From Isoetes taiwanensis (Eukaryota; Streptophyta; Lycopodiopsida; Isoetales; Isoetaceae): a DNA stretch of 64,000 bases. Below are positions 35,113 to 44,921 of this stretch, piece after piece; position 1 is the first letter of the stretch, and each line of letters starts with the position of its first letter. Position numbers and translations under genes: made by a program. Under the pieces are notes generated by a model. That model worked only from the letters and a program-made list of their open reading frames with translations. It was not told where the DNA came from and made no database searches. Location: positions 124,001-188,000 of the forward strand of contig JAJEKV010000375.1 of NCBI GenBank assembly GCA_021234155.1, read 5' to 3'.

Positions 35113-36530
35113 ATTCTTAGATAGATAGATGGAAGAGGCCACATGTTTCTGCCTTTAAAGGATATGCAACACATGCACGCATGGTTTTCTGTTTGCTTCT
35201 TTATGTTCATATAGCAGCCTTTTTAAGATCTCTATTTTCCATATGTCACAAGGTAGTAACCACTTGTTTCAATGCAAATAATAGAAGGGTAAGTTATGAT
35301 TGATGTTTACAGTTAGACTTGGTAGATTGTAGTGTAAGAATTGCAACCTGCTACAAATTAAGCATAGATTATATTCAAGGAAAATTTTAAGGAACCTATA
35401 ATTTTGTATAAGTACATTCCTTGTAAAATATGCCCCCAAAAGTGTAGCCTGAACTGGCCATTTTTCCTATTTGTTTCTCATGTGGCTGCAACCCAATTGG
35501 CGATTTTTGAACCAAATATCTAATAATGTATAGCTCAAATGGCGATTTTTAGCTAGATTCTTATTGAGTATAGAGCTAGTTGCCCAAACATAAAGAAGTC
35601 GCTACCCTATATAAATGTATTTAAGTTACATGTTGTATGAATTTGAATTCATACCCCTTGTATTTCAATAATGCACATATTTGCTGGTAGGGAGAATCGA
35701 AAATCGGATGCCGGAGTCTTCGTAAAGAAGATTGAAAAGTGCCTCGACAGTTGATTTTCCAAAAGAGCGGGATTATTCTTTGTTGGTAGATATATTTAGG
35801 ATTAAAAATTTCTAATAATGTTAGCCCCCCATAAGTGACGAATTTATGAGGGGGCCTCTTAATGAGTTAAGATTTGTCGAACTTAAGGCAAGTGGCCTAA
35901 ATGGCCATTCCATAAGTATATCTAGTTCTCACTTGGGATAAATTGGCCCTAAAGTCAATACCACTCCAATTAGCAAACATCTAATTAGCCATTCTAATGT
36001 ATAATAGGCAATAAAGTGCCACGAAATAGCGAATCTGCAGGTAGTCCGTAAGTAAGGCATCTTACTCAAGCCGGCCGTCACATTTTGCCTGAACCTGTAA
36101 TTTGCGGCCAAATGGCCTGCTTGTCCACTTCTAGACTGATTATGTTGGTGTTTTTTTTTTCACCTTAGATATTCTTGCCATATGTGTACTCTGGCAAATG
36201 AAATATAGGTCAGATGAAATAAATAGCTAAACCAACTTCTGGAAATGTAAATATTTCAGAGGTCATACATTATCCAACATTTCGGAGGTCATACACCTGA
36301 GTTGCAAAGGTTGGCCCTTTGAGTGCGATCACAGGTTAGTGATAGTTAATTGATTTATTTTGATATATTATTGTTTCTATTATTGATACATTATTGTGGT
36401 TATTTGCTGCAGTTTGTGCTGATACTAATAGCCAGCAATGCTTTCCTGGGAAAAACTATCTTTGCCATATGTCCATGTGTTCATCTAATTACTTCACTAC
36501 TACATTATTTTAGGATTGCTCTTCAGGTGC
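35113..36530. other. No gene recognised; possible solo LTR remnant
   Basis: 35400-35760 has LTR-like composition: CCCTATATAAATG near 35610, then a T-rich segment CTTGTATTTCAATAATG. No TG..CA ends or primer site were found. A hairpin GCCCCCCATAA / TTTATGAGGGGGC lies at about 35824-35856. Confidence 0.25.
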
Positions 36531-37345
36531 ATGTGAGAGGAATTGAAGTGCGCGCACGCTTTTGCGCATACAAAAAATGAAACCAGTTGAAACCTGCTCA
36601 GTTGGAGCGTCAAGTTTTTATAAGAGAAAATCTAAGACTAATGCACAAATATGAGACAAGGGGAAAGTCAGCAAAACAGGTCCTTCAATCCTTTTATATT
36701 TTAATCCTTAATTGTTCTTCGTCCCATTATTTACATAATTTCATTTCAATCTTTGATATTTGTTTTTAATTTTGCTTTTTAATATGCAGGTGAATCCTTA
36801 AGAAGTCGACAAGGACTGATCCATCAAACATTACTGCTGCCCCTGCAGAAGTGCTATCTGAAAGAGAGCAAGAGTTAGTTAGAAAGTTTTTTGAAGAAAG
36901 CACAAGTACGAAAGGGGTCACTAGGAGTCAGAGCAGAATGGTAGCCGCAAGTAGATATGTTGCTGCAAGATTATGTAGGGGAAGAAGACGTCGAAGGGGA
37001 AGGGGAAGAAGAAGAGAGTTAGAGGAAGAGGATGAGCAGCTAGGAGTATCGACTAGAAGTAGAAGGGGATGAGAAAGGGGTGTGGTGGAAGTAATAAGAG
37101 AAGAGGAAGGCCAAGGATCAACCAGAAGGAGAACTAGGCGAGGAAGATCCATGGAAGTGGTAGAGGAAGAGGGAGGGCTGGAAGATGAGGATGAGGAATA
37201 GGATTATGTGGAGAAGCTTGAGAGGCCGGAGGAGGATGAGTATGAGGATGAAGAGATGGAAGATGATAATGAGAGCTCAACCTCGGAGGAAAGTTCTGCC
37301 GAAAGCAACAAAGATAATTTCCTTGGTAATATGTTTACATTTGAT
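36530..37345 (+). pseudogene. Exon-like, charged coding remnant
   Basis: After acceptor ATTATTTTAG (about 36512) an open piece reads KPAQLERQVFIRENLRLMHKYETRGKSAK and stops at a donor-like ACAG|GTCC (36679). After ATATGCAG|GTGAAT (36790) another frame gives DPSNITAAPAEVLSEREQEL, a long Arg/Gly-rich run (36960-37070) and, past stops, an acidic EEDEYEDEEMEDDNESS tail (about 37225-37280). It looks like a decayed gene or transposase with a basic/acidic C-terminus; family not recognised. Confidence 0.3.
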
Positions 37346-38274
37346 ATGTAAAATTCTGATTTTTGCTTGTAGATTGTAGTAAAAATTCTGATTTTAGCTT
37401 GTAGGATGTCAAAATCCAAATTCTGATTTTTGCTGTTCAGTTTTGCTTGCATCTTCAAGAAATTTTTTGTTTGAAAGTAAAAATTGCATACTTTGACACT
37501 TTAGGCTGATTTTTTTATTCTGATTTTTTCTTGTAGAATGATATAAATTTTGTAATGTAAGATACAAAATCTGATTTAGAATTTCTATATAATTATGATT
37601 CCAGGTAATACGACTGAAATTGGAAATTAGAGGCCAATCCTATGGTCAGCTGAATTGAACATGATTACATTAACATGACCCGCTATGTAACGGGCCCATG
37701 GTAGACCGCTCGAGTATTCGAACCTTGAATGTGCCTGTGGGGCGTTCCTGAGACACCGGCATAAATGGGTAGAAGTGACTACTCATAAACGTCTAGACGG
37801 TTTTGCCCAGTTGGTTAAGGGCATGTCGGTTAGGAACGTTACACGCTACATGAAGGATATTTTGAGTTAAGTAACTTATAGATTGTGTATGATCTTAACC
37901 ATTTGATTTTGGATAATCTGGCATCAAAGTTTGGATAGTTTAGAAGTTAAGGATAATTTATTGTGCGACCTTCAATAGTATAACTAATATTTACAGGTAG
38001 TGAATATTGAACTTGAGAAATTATTCAATTTTTATACCAATGCTGGCTGAGCGGTTAGCTATGGAATATTGGTCTTCGTAGTTATGATATAATTCAGTAG
38101 ATTATAGCAAATATATGTATTCGATAAATGCATGCCAAGTTTATTTATTTAACTTACATAAATTGCTGCTATAGTCAATAAATGATCTACAACTTCCAAA
38201 AACTAGCCAAAAAGGTTGTTCAACTATTAGAACAATTTTTTTTTTAGAAAACTACTAAAATCGTATAAATAACA
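37346..38274. other. No gene; weak tRNA-like segment at 37797-37850
   Basis: TGCCCAGTTGGTTAAGGG (about 37805) resembles an A box, but no good B box follows on the same strand. On the other strand GGTTCGAATACTCGAG at about 37705-37725 resembles a B box. Otherwise featureless. Confidence 0.25.
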
Positions 38275-38476
38275 AAATATTATGCACAAATTAGAGTTAC
38301 ATCACGTACTTTACGTAATGTATGTATTATACGTATGCTACGCGTATGATACCTCTATCTTTTTAACGTACTTAAAAAAAAATCGTACGTTTAAAAGTGT
38401 TGCAGTACATTACGAGATATGGTACGTAAAGTACGTTACATACGATTACGGTATGTTATGTACGGTACAACACTGC
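38275..38476 (-). repeat. GTAC/CGTA-rich element (copy 4), inserted in an L1
   Basis: The minus strand begins CAGTGTTGTACCGTAC (38460-38475) directly after L1 RT sequence (KAYDPIRWE), so it interrupts that L1. Confidence 0.5.
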
Positions 38477-38634
38477 TCCCACCTAATAGGGTCATATGCC
38501 TTCACATAAGTTTAAGATATACAACATGAAGATTTTTCTCCTTGAATGGATGCAACCAAAATATCCTTTATCTTCTCTGCAAATGCCTTGGCAAATATTT
38601 TATATACCGATAATAATAAAGTGAATGGTTGCCA
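38477..38634 (-). pseudogene. L1 RT fragment, downstream part
   Basis: The minus strand reads DWQPFTLLLSVYKIFAKAF, AEKIKDILVA, then after a deletion a KAYD..RW block. It corresponds to GDWRPIILLSTFYKIIAKGY and KKAYDSVSW of the 17.6-kb RT. It continues the frame of 39666-40140 across the composite insertion. Confidence 0.8.
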
Positions 38635-38637
38635 ATC

Positions 38638-38991
38638 GCATCGATCCGAGACATCGGATCGCCATTCTAGAATGGGACGAGCATGCATGTCATGCATGCA
38701 TGCGGGCGGCGCATGCCCGTTTTGGTTGGGAGTTCGCTATTTCAGGCGCGTTTCTGCATCCACATCTCATCGGCGCTTCCTCTTCTCTCAGCAGTACCTT
38801 ATTCTCTTTGAATTGTTTCCAGACAGGGGAGGGGCTTCTTCCTGCCTGGTTTAGCCAATTTGGCGTCTCTTTCATGCTATCCTTTACCGGCCTTTGGCCT
38901 CGTCCTGTGACCTTCGTCCTCGATCCTAGTTTGTAAGGAAGTTCTACGGTAGTCGGGCGGTTTGTTGGTTTCTTTATAGTCCCATTCTAGA
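38638..38991 (+). mobile_element. Composite element A, unit 1 (354 bp)
   Basis: Starts CATCGATCCGAGACATCGG (8-bp hairpin CGATCCGA/TCGGATCG), then CATTCTAGAATGGGACGAGCATG, then a GCATGC-rich palindrome and a GGGCGGCGCATGCCC block. Ends GGGCGG.TTGTTGGTTTC...GTCCCATTCTAGA. The two ends form an asymmetric inverted repeat (CATTCTAGAATGGGAC). Flanked by ATC on both sides. No ORF. The interior differs from unit 2. Confidence 0.75.
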
Positions 38992-38994
38992 ATC

Positions 38995-39662
38995 GCATCG
39001 ATCCAAGACATCGGATCGCCATTCTAGAATGGGGACGAGCATGCATGTCATGCATGCATGCGGCGGCGCATGCCCGTTTTGGTTGGGAGTTCGCTATTTC
39101 AGGTGTTTACGCATCCACGTCTCATCGGCTTCCTCTTCTCTCAGCATACCTTATTCTCTTTGAACCCACCCTCCCCCCTTCTTTGTTTATTATATTTTGT
39201 ACAAGTTACGTTTATCATGTTTTCCCCCATTTGGGTGATGCTTTTTTCCACCATTTGGGTGATGCTATTCTGGTATGTTTTCTCGTTTGTTGTGTTGGTG
39301 ATGTGCAGTACGGGTTGGCGGCGGCATCTGTTTTCGACTTCTCCATGCGGGGGGTTTTGGGGCGATTCTATGCCTTACGTTTGTCTAAGCCCCTTGGGAA
39401 GGCTTATCACTAGGGTTTTTCCTCAAAAACCCGAAAAGTGGGTTTTTAATCCGGTGATAAGCTTCGGCGGTACATCAACCACTCATCTATTAGCATTGTA
39501 TTTTTGGGGTCCAAATGATATAATTGGATTTTCCCTTTATTTTTCGTGGGTAGTTCGCATGTGTGCGGCTACCCACTGTCCACCATTGTAGAATATCTGC
39601 TGAGATGAATGAGAAGCCTATCTATGGGCGGTTTGTTGGTTTCTTGCGAGTCCCATTCTAGA
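38995..39662 (+). mobile_element. Composite element A, unit 2 (668 bp)
   Basis: Shares about 190 bp of 5' end and about 40 bp of 3' end with unit 1 but has a different interior. It carries the LINE-like stem-loop (39401-39462) and a hairpin GTGGGTAG..CTACCCAC (39546-39576). It ends CATTCTAGA|ATC, after which the interrupted L1 frame resumes. Confidence 0.75.
39401..39462 (+). other. LINE-like stem-loop inside composite A
   Basis: GGCTTATCACT (39401-39411) pairs with GGTGATAAGC (39453-39462). The inner GGGTTTTT, AAAAACCC and GGGTTTTT segments repeat the design of the LINE 3' hairpin at 12334-12404. Confidence 0.7.
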
Positions 39663-39665
39663 ATC

Positions 39666-40140
39666 TGAGATAGTCTCTGGAACTTTGATCTTGGAGATCA
39701 ACAAGATAACACCTGTATTCAAAATTCAATCCAAGGCAGTAGATCAATGAAAGTTGCAAAAAACATCAAATACATCTAGCTCCAGCCACTCTCAATATTC
39801 TTGAAAGAACTCAATTGGTATAACACAATCCTTGTCGAGGGAGAAGAAGATCTTGGCACAAAGTATCCAGCAAAGGATGATTTACTGCTGCAAATTGTCG
39901 GCTCAATCATTTGGCAAAACGTTTAACCGCTGCAAGTGCATCCAATATTCTGCGCATCCCTTCACATCAGTTAAAGGCAACTGTCCAAATGCCCGTGCAA
40001 ACTTCTTTGAAGTTTATGTCTTTCAAGAATTTTACACTCAAGCGAAAGCACGTCCACTTGGAACGTCGTTGTAGTAAAGGCTCGTATGAAAGAAATTGTG
40101 GATGACGATCTAATACTGAATTCTTTCTATGGACACTAGC
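39666..40140 (-). pseudogene. 5'-truncated L1 ORF2, inserted in a gypsy remnant
   Basis: On the minus strand, pieces match the full-length L1 in order: HPQF (SDHNPQ region), FLKDINF, IWTVA, DALAAVKRFAK, IPIEFFQEYWEW, then TGVILLISKIKVPETIS up to the composite insertion. Upstream of about 40140 the sequence becomes gypsy RT, so this L1 begins there, truncated after the endonuclease as is common for target-primed insertions. Confidence 0.75.
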
Positions 40141-41260
40141 TTAACTCCCGGTTCCACCTCTATATCATGTGAGATTTCTGGTAATAGTACTACCTCCAGG
40201 AGTTCCTCTAGAAACATATCCTGATATTTGTTGAGCAAACTCTCGAGTTTGTTGTCTTTTATTCGTAGCATTTAATTCTAATAAATCTAGGGAGAAGTCA
40301 AGGATGTAAACAAGCTATTTTTCATTAATGTTAGTACATAAACAATGATTGCCTTTCATAGCCATTATTAACTTAGGCGAAGTTGGATAGGGAGTATCCT
40401 AAAGGGTGATCTCTTTTCTTCCCTAGAAATAATTAACAAGTGTTTTACCAATAAATACGAGGATTAATCATTTGAAGCCACTTTACATCAAATCTTGTTA
40501 GCTTTGGTAAATCAAAACTCGTTGTTTCCTCATAGTTCTCAATGGTCAAGTGCGTGCTAGTTGAACAATTTCTAACTTTAATTCCCATACTAAGTCAAAT
40601 TTAGCTCTTCCAGAGCTATGGCAGACAGTCTCTTTATTCCTCATTCAACTTGTTTGGTTGTGGAGGCCATCGCCTTCTTCTTCTTGTGTGGTTTTGGGCA
40701 ATACTTGGCTACATGTCCTTTAGTGCCACAAGCAAATGGCTTAAGTGGCTTCTTTCCTGAAGAAGCTTCAGCCCTGCCTTTATTATTACCTAGAGGCTTA
40801 CCTTGGGCTACCTTAGCCTTCTTCTTGGGTCGTCCTTATCTATTTTCAAATTTGCTTTGGTCTCACTGTTGAAAGCGACGAGATTTCTTGTTTTCCTCTT
40901 CCTTTTCTTGCTTTGGGCAACTTGCTAAAGTGCATACCAAGGACATGATAGACTGGAAGTCCCCTGGACTTACTTAACTAATATGGCCTCGATGATACCA
41001 TTCCTTAAGATCATCCTCTGGATAGCTCACTTTCATCCGAGTTGACATATCCTTGATCCTTGAACATACACCTCTTAGGATGTTGATGTATTGTTGTAAA
41101 GTGCATGTCTTCCACTAAGTTGGATCAAGGCATGATGTTCACTATAATGAGGGGTGTACTCTTGTTTAAAGAGTTTACAAAAATTAGTCCAATTATTAAT
41201 ATCCACCGCTCTTCCCATGAGGAACCCCCACCAAGATCCAGCAACTCCTAACACTGGAAA
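40141..41260 (-). pseudogene. Ty3/gypsy gag-to-RT remnant
   Basis: On the minus strand: a gag-like stretch (NWTNFCKLFKQEYTPHYSEH, then VCSRIKDMSTRMKVSYPEDD, about 41200-40990). Next is a Lys-rich linker and a zinc knuckle FACGTKGHVAKYCP (about 40690-40740) whose first Cys is not conserved. Then comes the pre-RT motif LLNKYQDMFLEEL..LPEISHDIEVEPG (about 40270-40170), which in Ty3 elements precedes the RT palm. Protease is not recognisable and many stops occur. Confidence 0.65.
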
Positions 41261-41290
41261 ATAGCATGTAGCACTCTTGCTGCATCTCCT

Positions 41291-41328
41291 CTCATTCTCA
41301 TTCTCATTCTCATTCTCATTCTCATTCT
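41291..41328. repeat. (CTCATT)6 microsatellite
   Basis: Six near-perfect CTCATT units. Confidence 0.9.
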
Positions 41329-42800
41329 TTCATGCCTCAAAAATATAACCTGGCCTCCAAAAATTAACTGCCTTAAAAAAACAATATCAGACCATGATAA
41401 GTGTGGTTTTTTATACAATATTTTTATTCATAGAAGAAATTTGCATGCTATAGTGGTTTATTAAGACTAATAATAATGTATGATATGGTTATTGATGACA
41501 ACATAGTGGTTTTCTAAAAGTACTTGCATATTAGGAGATGATTTTAACATAAATGTTGTGTGTCATAATGGTTTACTAATACAAGGAATTTATCATGGCC
41601 GCCACGAACATTTCTCTTCATTGTCTCATCTACAGGTTTCAGAACATACGGGATTTGAATCAGAACATATAGGATTTGAATCTGCGGTTTCTCACCTCCT
41701 TGGGAGCCTGAACATCTCTCTTCATTGTCCTGTCTTCATGTCTTAGAAAATGGACGATCTAAACCTATGATTTCTCAAGTAACAAGTGACAATCTAAAAT
41801 AATTGCCTTTCCTAAAAGTAACATTGTATATGTGTTCCTAAAAATCACATGGTAGATGGTACATATTTATAGTACACATCTTTTCTTATTTTCTTTTAAA
41901 TGGAATGTTAAAAAGTTGTGTGATTGCTTTCTTTATTAAGGTGGTTATCTATTGCTCACTATTTCATGTTTTTTTTTCAATGCACACCCAAAGGTTTTAG
42001 CTCCTGGGTGGTGGTGGAATTTGAAGTAAATTATTTAGCTCCTGAATGGTGGTGGAATTTGAAGTCTATGCGTAAAGTATGCTAAAATGGTTGAAACTGA
42101 CGTTAAAACTACTATCTATCTATCTCTTTAACAAGAGTTCTTTCACAGTTCCCATTTGAACTTTGCACAATCACGCCAACAAAATTTCTAACGGCAGATT
42201 CACACCCTGTCATGCCTATATTTGATATATCATTTTTGTTATATGCTGGATTAGAGAAACATCACACACGAATACTGGCTTCTGTTTCTCTCCAACCATC
42301 CACTTTTTCTCCCCATCACAAAACGTGAAACAAATGTCACATGCAAAGCAAACTATTATGTCAAAACGACAAAAGCTAGTATAGCATGCATCCGAAGCCA
42401 TGAACATAGCGAGGCTAGCAAAAGTTAACATTGCAAAGAACATTTACAACTTCTGAGATGTCCACTAAAGATCCATAGGATCTATGAGACTAGACATTAC
42501 AGCAGAGCTTACAACATTTATCATGGCAGAACTAGCAATATAAAGGACAACAAAAGAACCATCTAAAAAACAGAGGATCAATGGGATTTGATGCCAAAAA
42601 CTCGTCCAAAACTTGCATATTACAAATAGCTCCGCAAATGTTTGCTATGGCAGATCAAAGTTTGTTCATTGAACCCTAACACAAGCAAACAAAGCCCCTA
42701 CATAATCAAATGCCACAAAATGTTTTCAAGTTCATTTAGAAGGTGCAAGAACACCTAAGAGAGTTTCATGTTGACTCTCAAACTCATCCATCTACTGCAC
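41329..42800. other. Gypsy internal remnant or unassigned; small duplications
   Basis: A 32-bp unit (TTTAGCTCCTG..TGGTGGTGGAATTTG) repeats at 41996 and 42034. A 20-bp unit CAGAACATA(C/T)(G/A)GGATTTGAATC repeats at about 41639-41680. No gene recognised. Confidence 0.35.
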
Positions 42801-42803
42801 ATC

Positions 42804-43157
42804 CCATCGATCCGAGACATCGGATCGCCATTCTAGAATGGGACGAGCATGCATGTTTTGCATGCATGCGGGCGGCGCATGCCCATTCTGGTTGGGAGTT
42901 CGCTATTTTAGGGCGATTACGGCGAACAACATCTCATCGGCTTCCTCTTCTCTCGTGATACCTTATTCTCTGTGATTTGTTTCCCAGGCAGGGGAGGGGC
43001 TTCTCCCTGCTTGGTTTGGCCAATTTGGCGTTTCTTTCTTGCTGTCCTTTTCCGGCCTTTAGCCTTCGTCCTGTGACCTTCGTCCTCGCTCCTAGTTTGT
43101 AAGGAAGTCCTTTGGTATTCGGGCGGTTTGTTGGTTTCATGCGAGTCCCATTCTAGA
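42804..43157 (+). mobile_element. Composite element B, unit 1 (354 bp)
   Basis: Same length and ends as A unit 1, with an ATC before and after. Its GCATGCATG palindrome loop is TTTT rather than TCATG, a change shared with B unit 2. Confidence 0.75.
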
Positions 43158-43160
43158 ATC

Positions 43161-43820
43161 CCATCGATCCGAGACATCGGATCGCCATTCTAGAATGGGA
43201 CGAGCATGCATGTTTTGCATGCATGCGGGCGGCGCATTCCCATTCTGGTTGGGAGTTCGCTATTTTAGGCAGCGATCGCGCAGCAACATCTCATCGGCGC
43301 TTCCTCTTCTCTCTCGCCAGATACCTTATTCTCTGTGAACCCACCCTCCCCCTTCTTTGTTTTGTATTTTTTATCGCGGCACACTTGGGCGTCATCACCC
43401 CTCCACTCACGGGAGGTTTGTTTTGTCTTGTTGTTTTGTTGGTGATGTGCAGGTACAGGTGAGCGAGCGGCGTCTGTTTTGACTCTTCCATTCGTGGGTT
43501 TTGGGAGCGTTTTTTATGCCTTGCGTTTGTCCAAGCCCCTTGCCGAAGGCTTATCACTAGGGTTTTTCCTCGAAAACCCGAAAGGGCGGGGTTTTTTAAT
43601 CCCGGTGATAAGCTTTCGGCAGGTACACTAGCCCACTCTCTATTAGCATTGTAATTTGTTGGGGTCCAAATGATATAATTGGATTTTCCCTTTATTTTTG
43701 TGGGTAGTTCGCATGTGTGCGGCTACTCACTATCCACCATTGTAGAAAAATCTGCTGAGATGAATGAGAAGCAAGTCTAAGTCGGGCGGTTTGTTGGTTT
43801 CATGCGAGTCCCATTCTAGA
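43161..43820 (+). mobile_element. Composite element B, unit 2 (660 bp)
   Basis: Counterpart of A unit 2, with the stem-loop at 43541-43621 and hairpin GTGGGTAG..CTACTCAC at 43700-43730. Ends CATTCTAGA|ATG. The whole composite lies inside the gypsy remnant. Confidence 0.75.
43541..43621 (+). other. Extended LINE-like stem-loop inside composite B
   Basis: TGCCGAAGGCTTATCACT (43541-43558) pairs over all 18 positions, with two G-U pairs, with GGTGATAAGCTTTCGGCA (43604-43621). The inner GGGTTTTT/AAAACCC/GGGGTTTT segments are as in the LINE tails. Confidence 0.75.
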
Positions 43821-43823
43821 ATG

Positions 43824-44908
43824 ATCCATTTCTATTATAAGAAGTGCAACTAGTACCATAGTTGGGAGTTAGCAATTAGTAGTTAGCTAACGGCTAACGC
43901 AAAAATCACGTATAACGAGTTATCAGCAGAGGTGATAACGTGTTATTTTTTGGCCCAAAAAAAAAAAAACATTCAATTTTTAACAATTTGAGACTAACAT
44001 GCTGAATTCAAACAACCTACTCTAGCCTACTAAAACTTCACCTTAGTACGCAAACCTGTGTTGCGCACTATCTTACAGAATTCGGTTTATGTCCCTGAAT
44101 GTCCATTGGGAGTCCTTGGGGCATATGTATAGATATTTTTTCTTCTCTCGGCATGGCGATGTTGCCTCCGAGACGGTACCTACCGGCAGTCCTAAAAACG
44201 ATTTTCCAATTGGTCGACCGTGGCTTTCTCTCGGCGTAGCCCTGTGGCTTCCGAGATTGTTTTTTCTTTTTCTTCAGGGCGTTGTTCCTCGCCTACTATG
44301 GAACTTTTGACACTAATGGGTTACTCTTTTTTCTAGGTTCTCTCCCTCTAATTCGTCTTTTCGGTTACAGGGTCTGTAGTCCACAGAGGCTCCTCAGCTT
44401 AGCAGGTGCGACGGTCACGTCGGCTCCACAACAAGCAGTTCGCACTCGATGGGGACACCCTAGCCCTGGCTTTGGCCAGACTCTTTGTACTCAAATCAAG
44501 TTTGGCAAATGAAATGCTCTCGAGAATTTTCTATATTTCGGAGCATATAGTATTAAGCATTTTTCATCCACCCTATGGGGGCTCTTTGTATCCAAAGTTT
44601 TTGCATTCTCCACGAAAGCATCTTGTCTTCATTTTTTTCTCTGCTACGGAGGCTCCAGCCTCGCTTGCACCAATAGTCACCAAATCCTCCTTACATTATA
44701 CCCATAACTTATACTTCGCCTCAATACTTCTTTGACGAAGTTAAACCCATCTATACTTGCAGCACAAGCTTGCAAAAATCTTGATATTTCGCAGCCTTGG
44801 AGTATGATGCCACCACACTGGTTCCGTCTTCTTGATTCCAATCCCAAGCAAAAATTCAAAATCTCAGTGATGTTCCCTCAGCCCATAGATTCCATAAGAA
44901 TCGCTCCA
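43824..44908 (-). pseudogene. Gypsy 5' leader/gag-region remnant
   Basis: Lies between the primer site (44909-44919) and the gag pieces near 41.2 kb on the same strand. Two similar hairpins CTCGG...CCGAG occur at 44147-44172 and 44230-44255. No continuous protein frame. Confidence 0.4.
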
Positions 44909-44919
44909 CTCTGATACCA
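44909..44919 (-). other. LTR-element primer-binding site (initiator Met tRNA)
   Basis: The minus strand reads TGGTATCAGAG, the standard complement to plant initiator Met tRNA. It lies 2 bp from a TG..CA-bounded LTR candidate. Confidence 0.75.
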
Positions 44920-44921
44920 CT

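Noticed and set aside
39045-39591. ORFs of 122 and 177 codons inside composite A unit 2
   Set aside because: Frames are not preserved in composite B unit 2, so the sequence evolves as non-coding.
38638-39662. Composite A as a small LTR retrotransposon with unit ends as LTRs
   Set aside because: The units are head-to-tail with different interiors, lack TG..CA ends and a primer site, and no 4-6 bp target duplication is visible.
38638-43820. Hammerhead ribozyme (retrozyme) in the composites
   Set aside because: No CTGATGA plus GAAA core was found in the expected arrangement.
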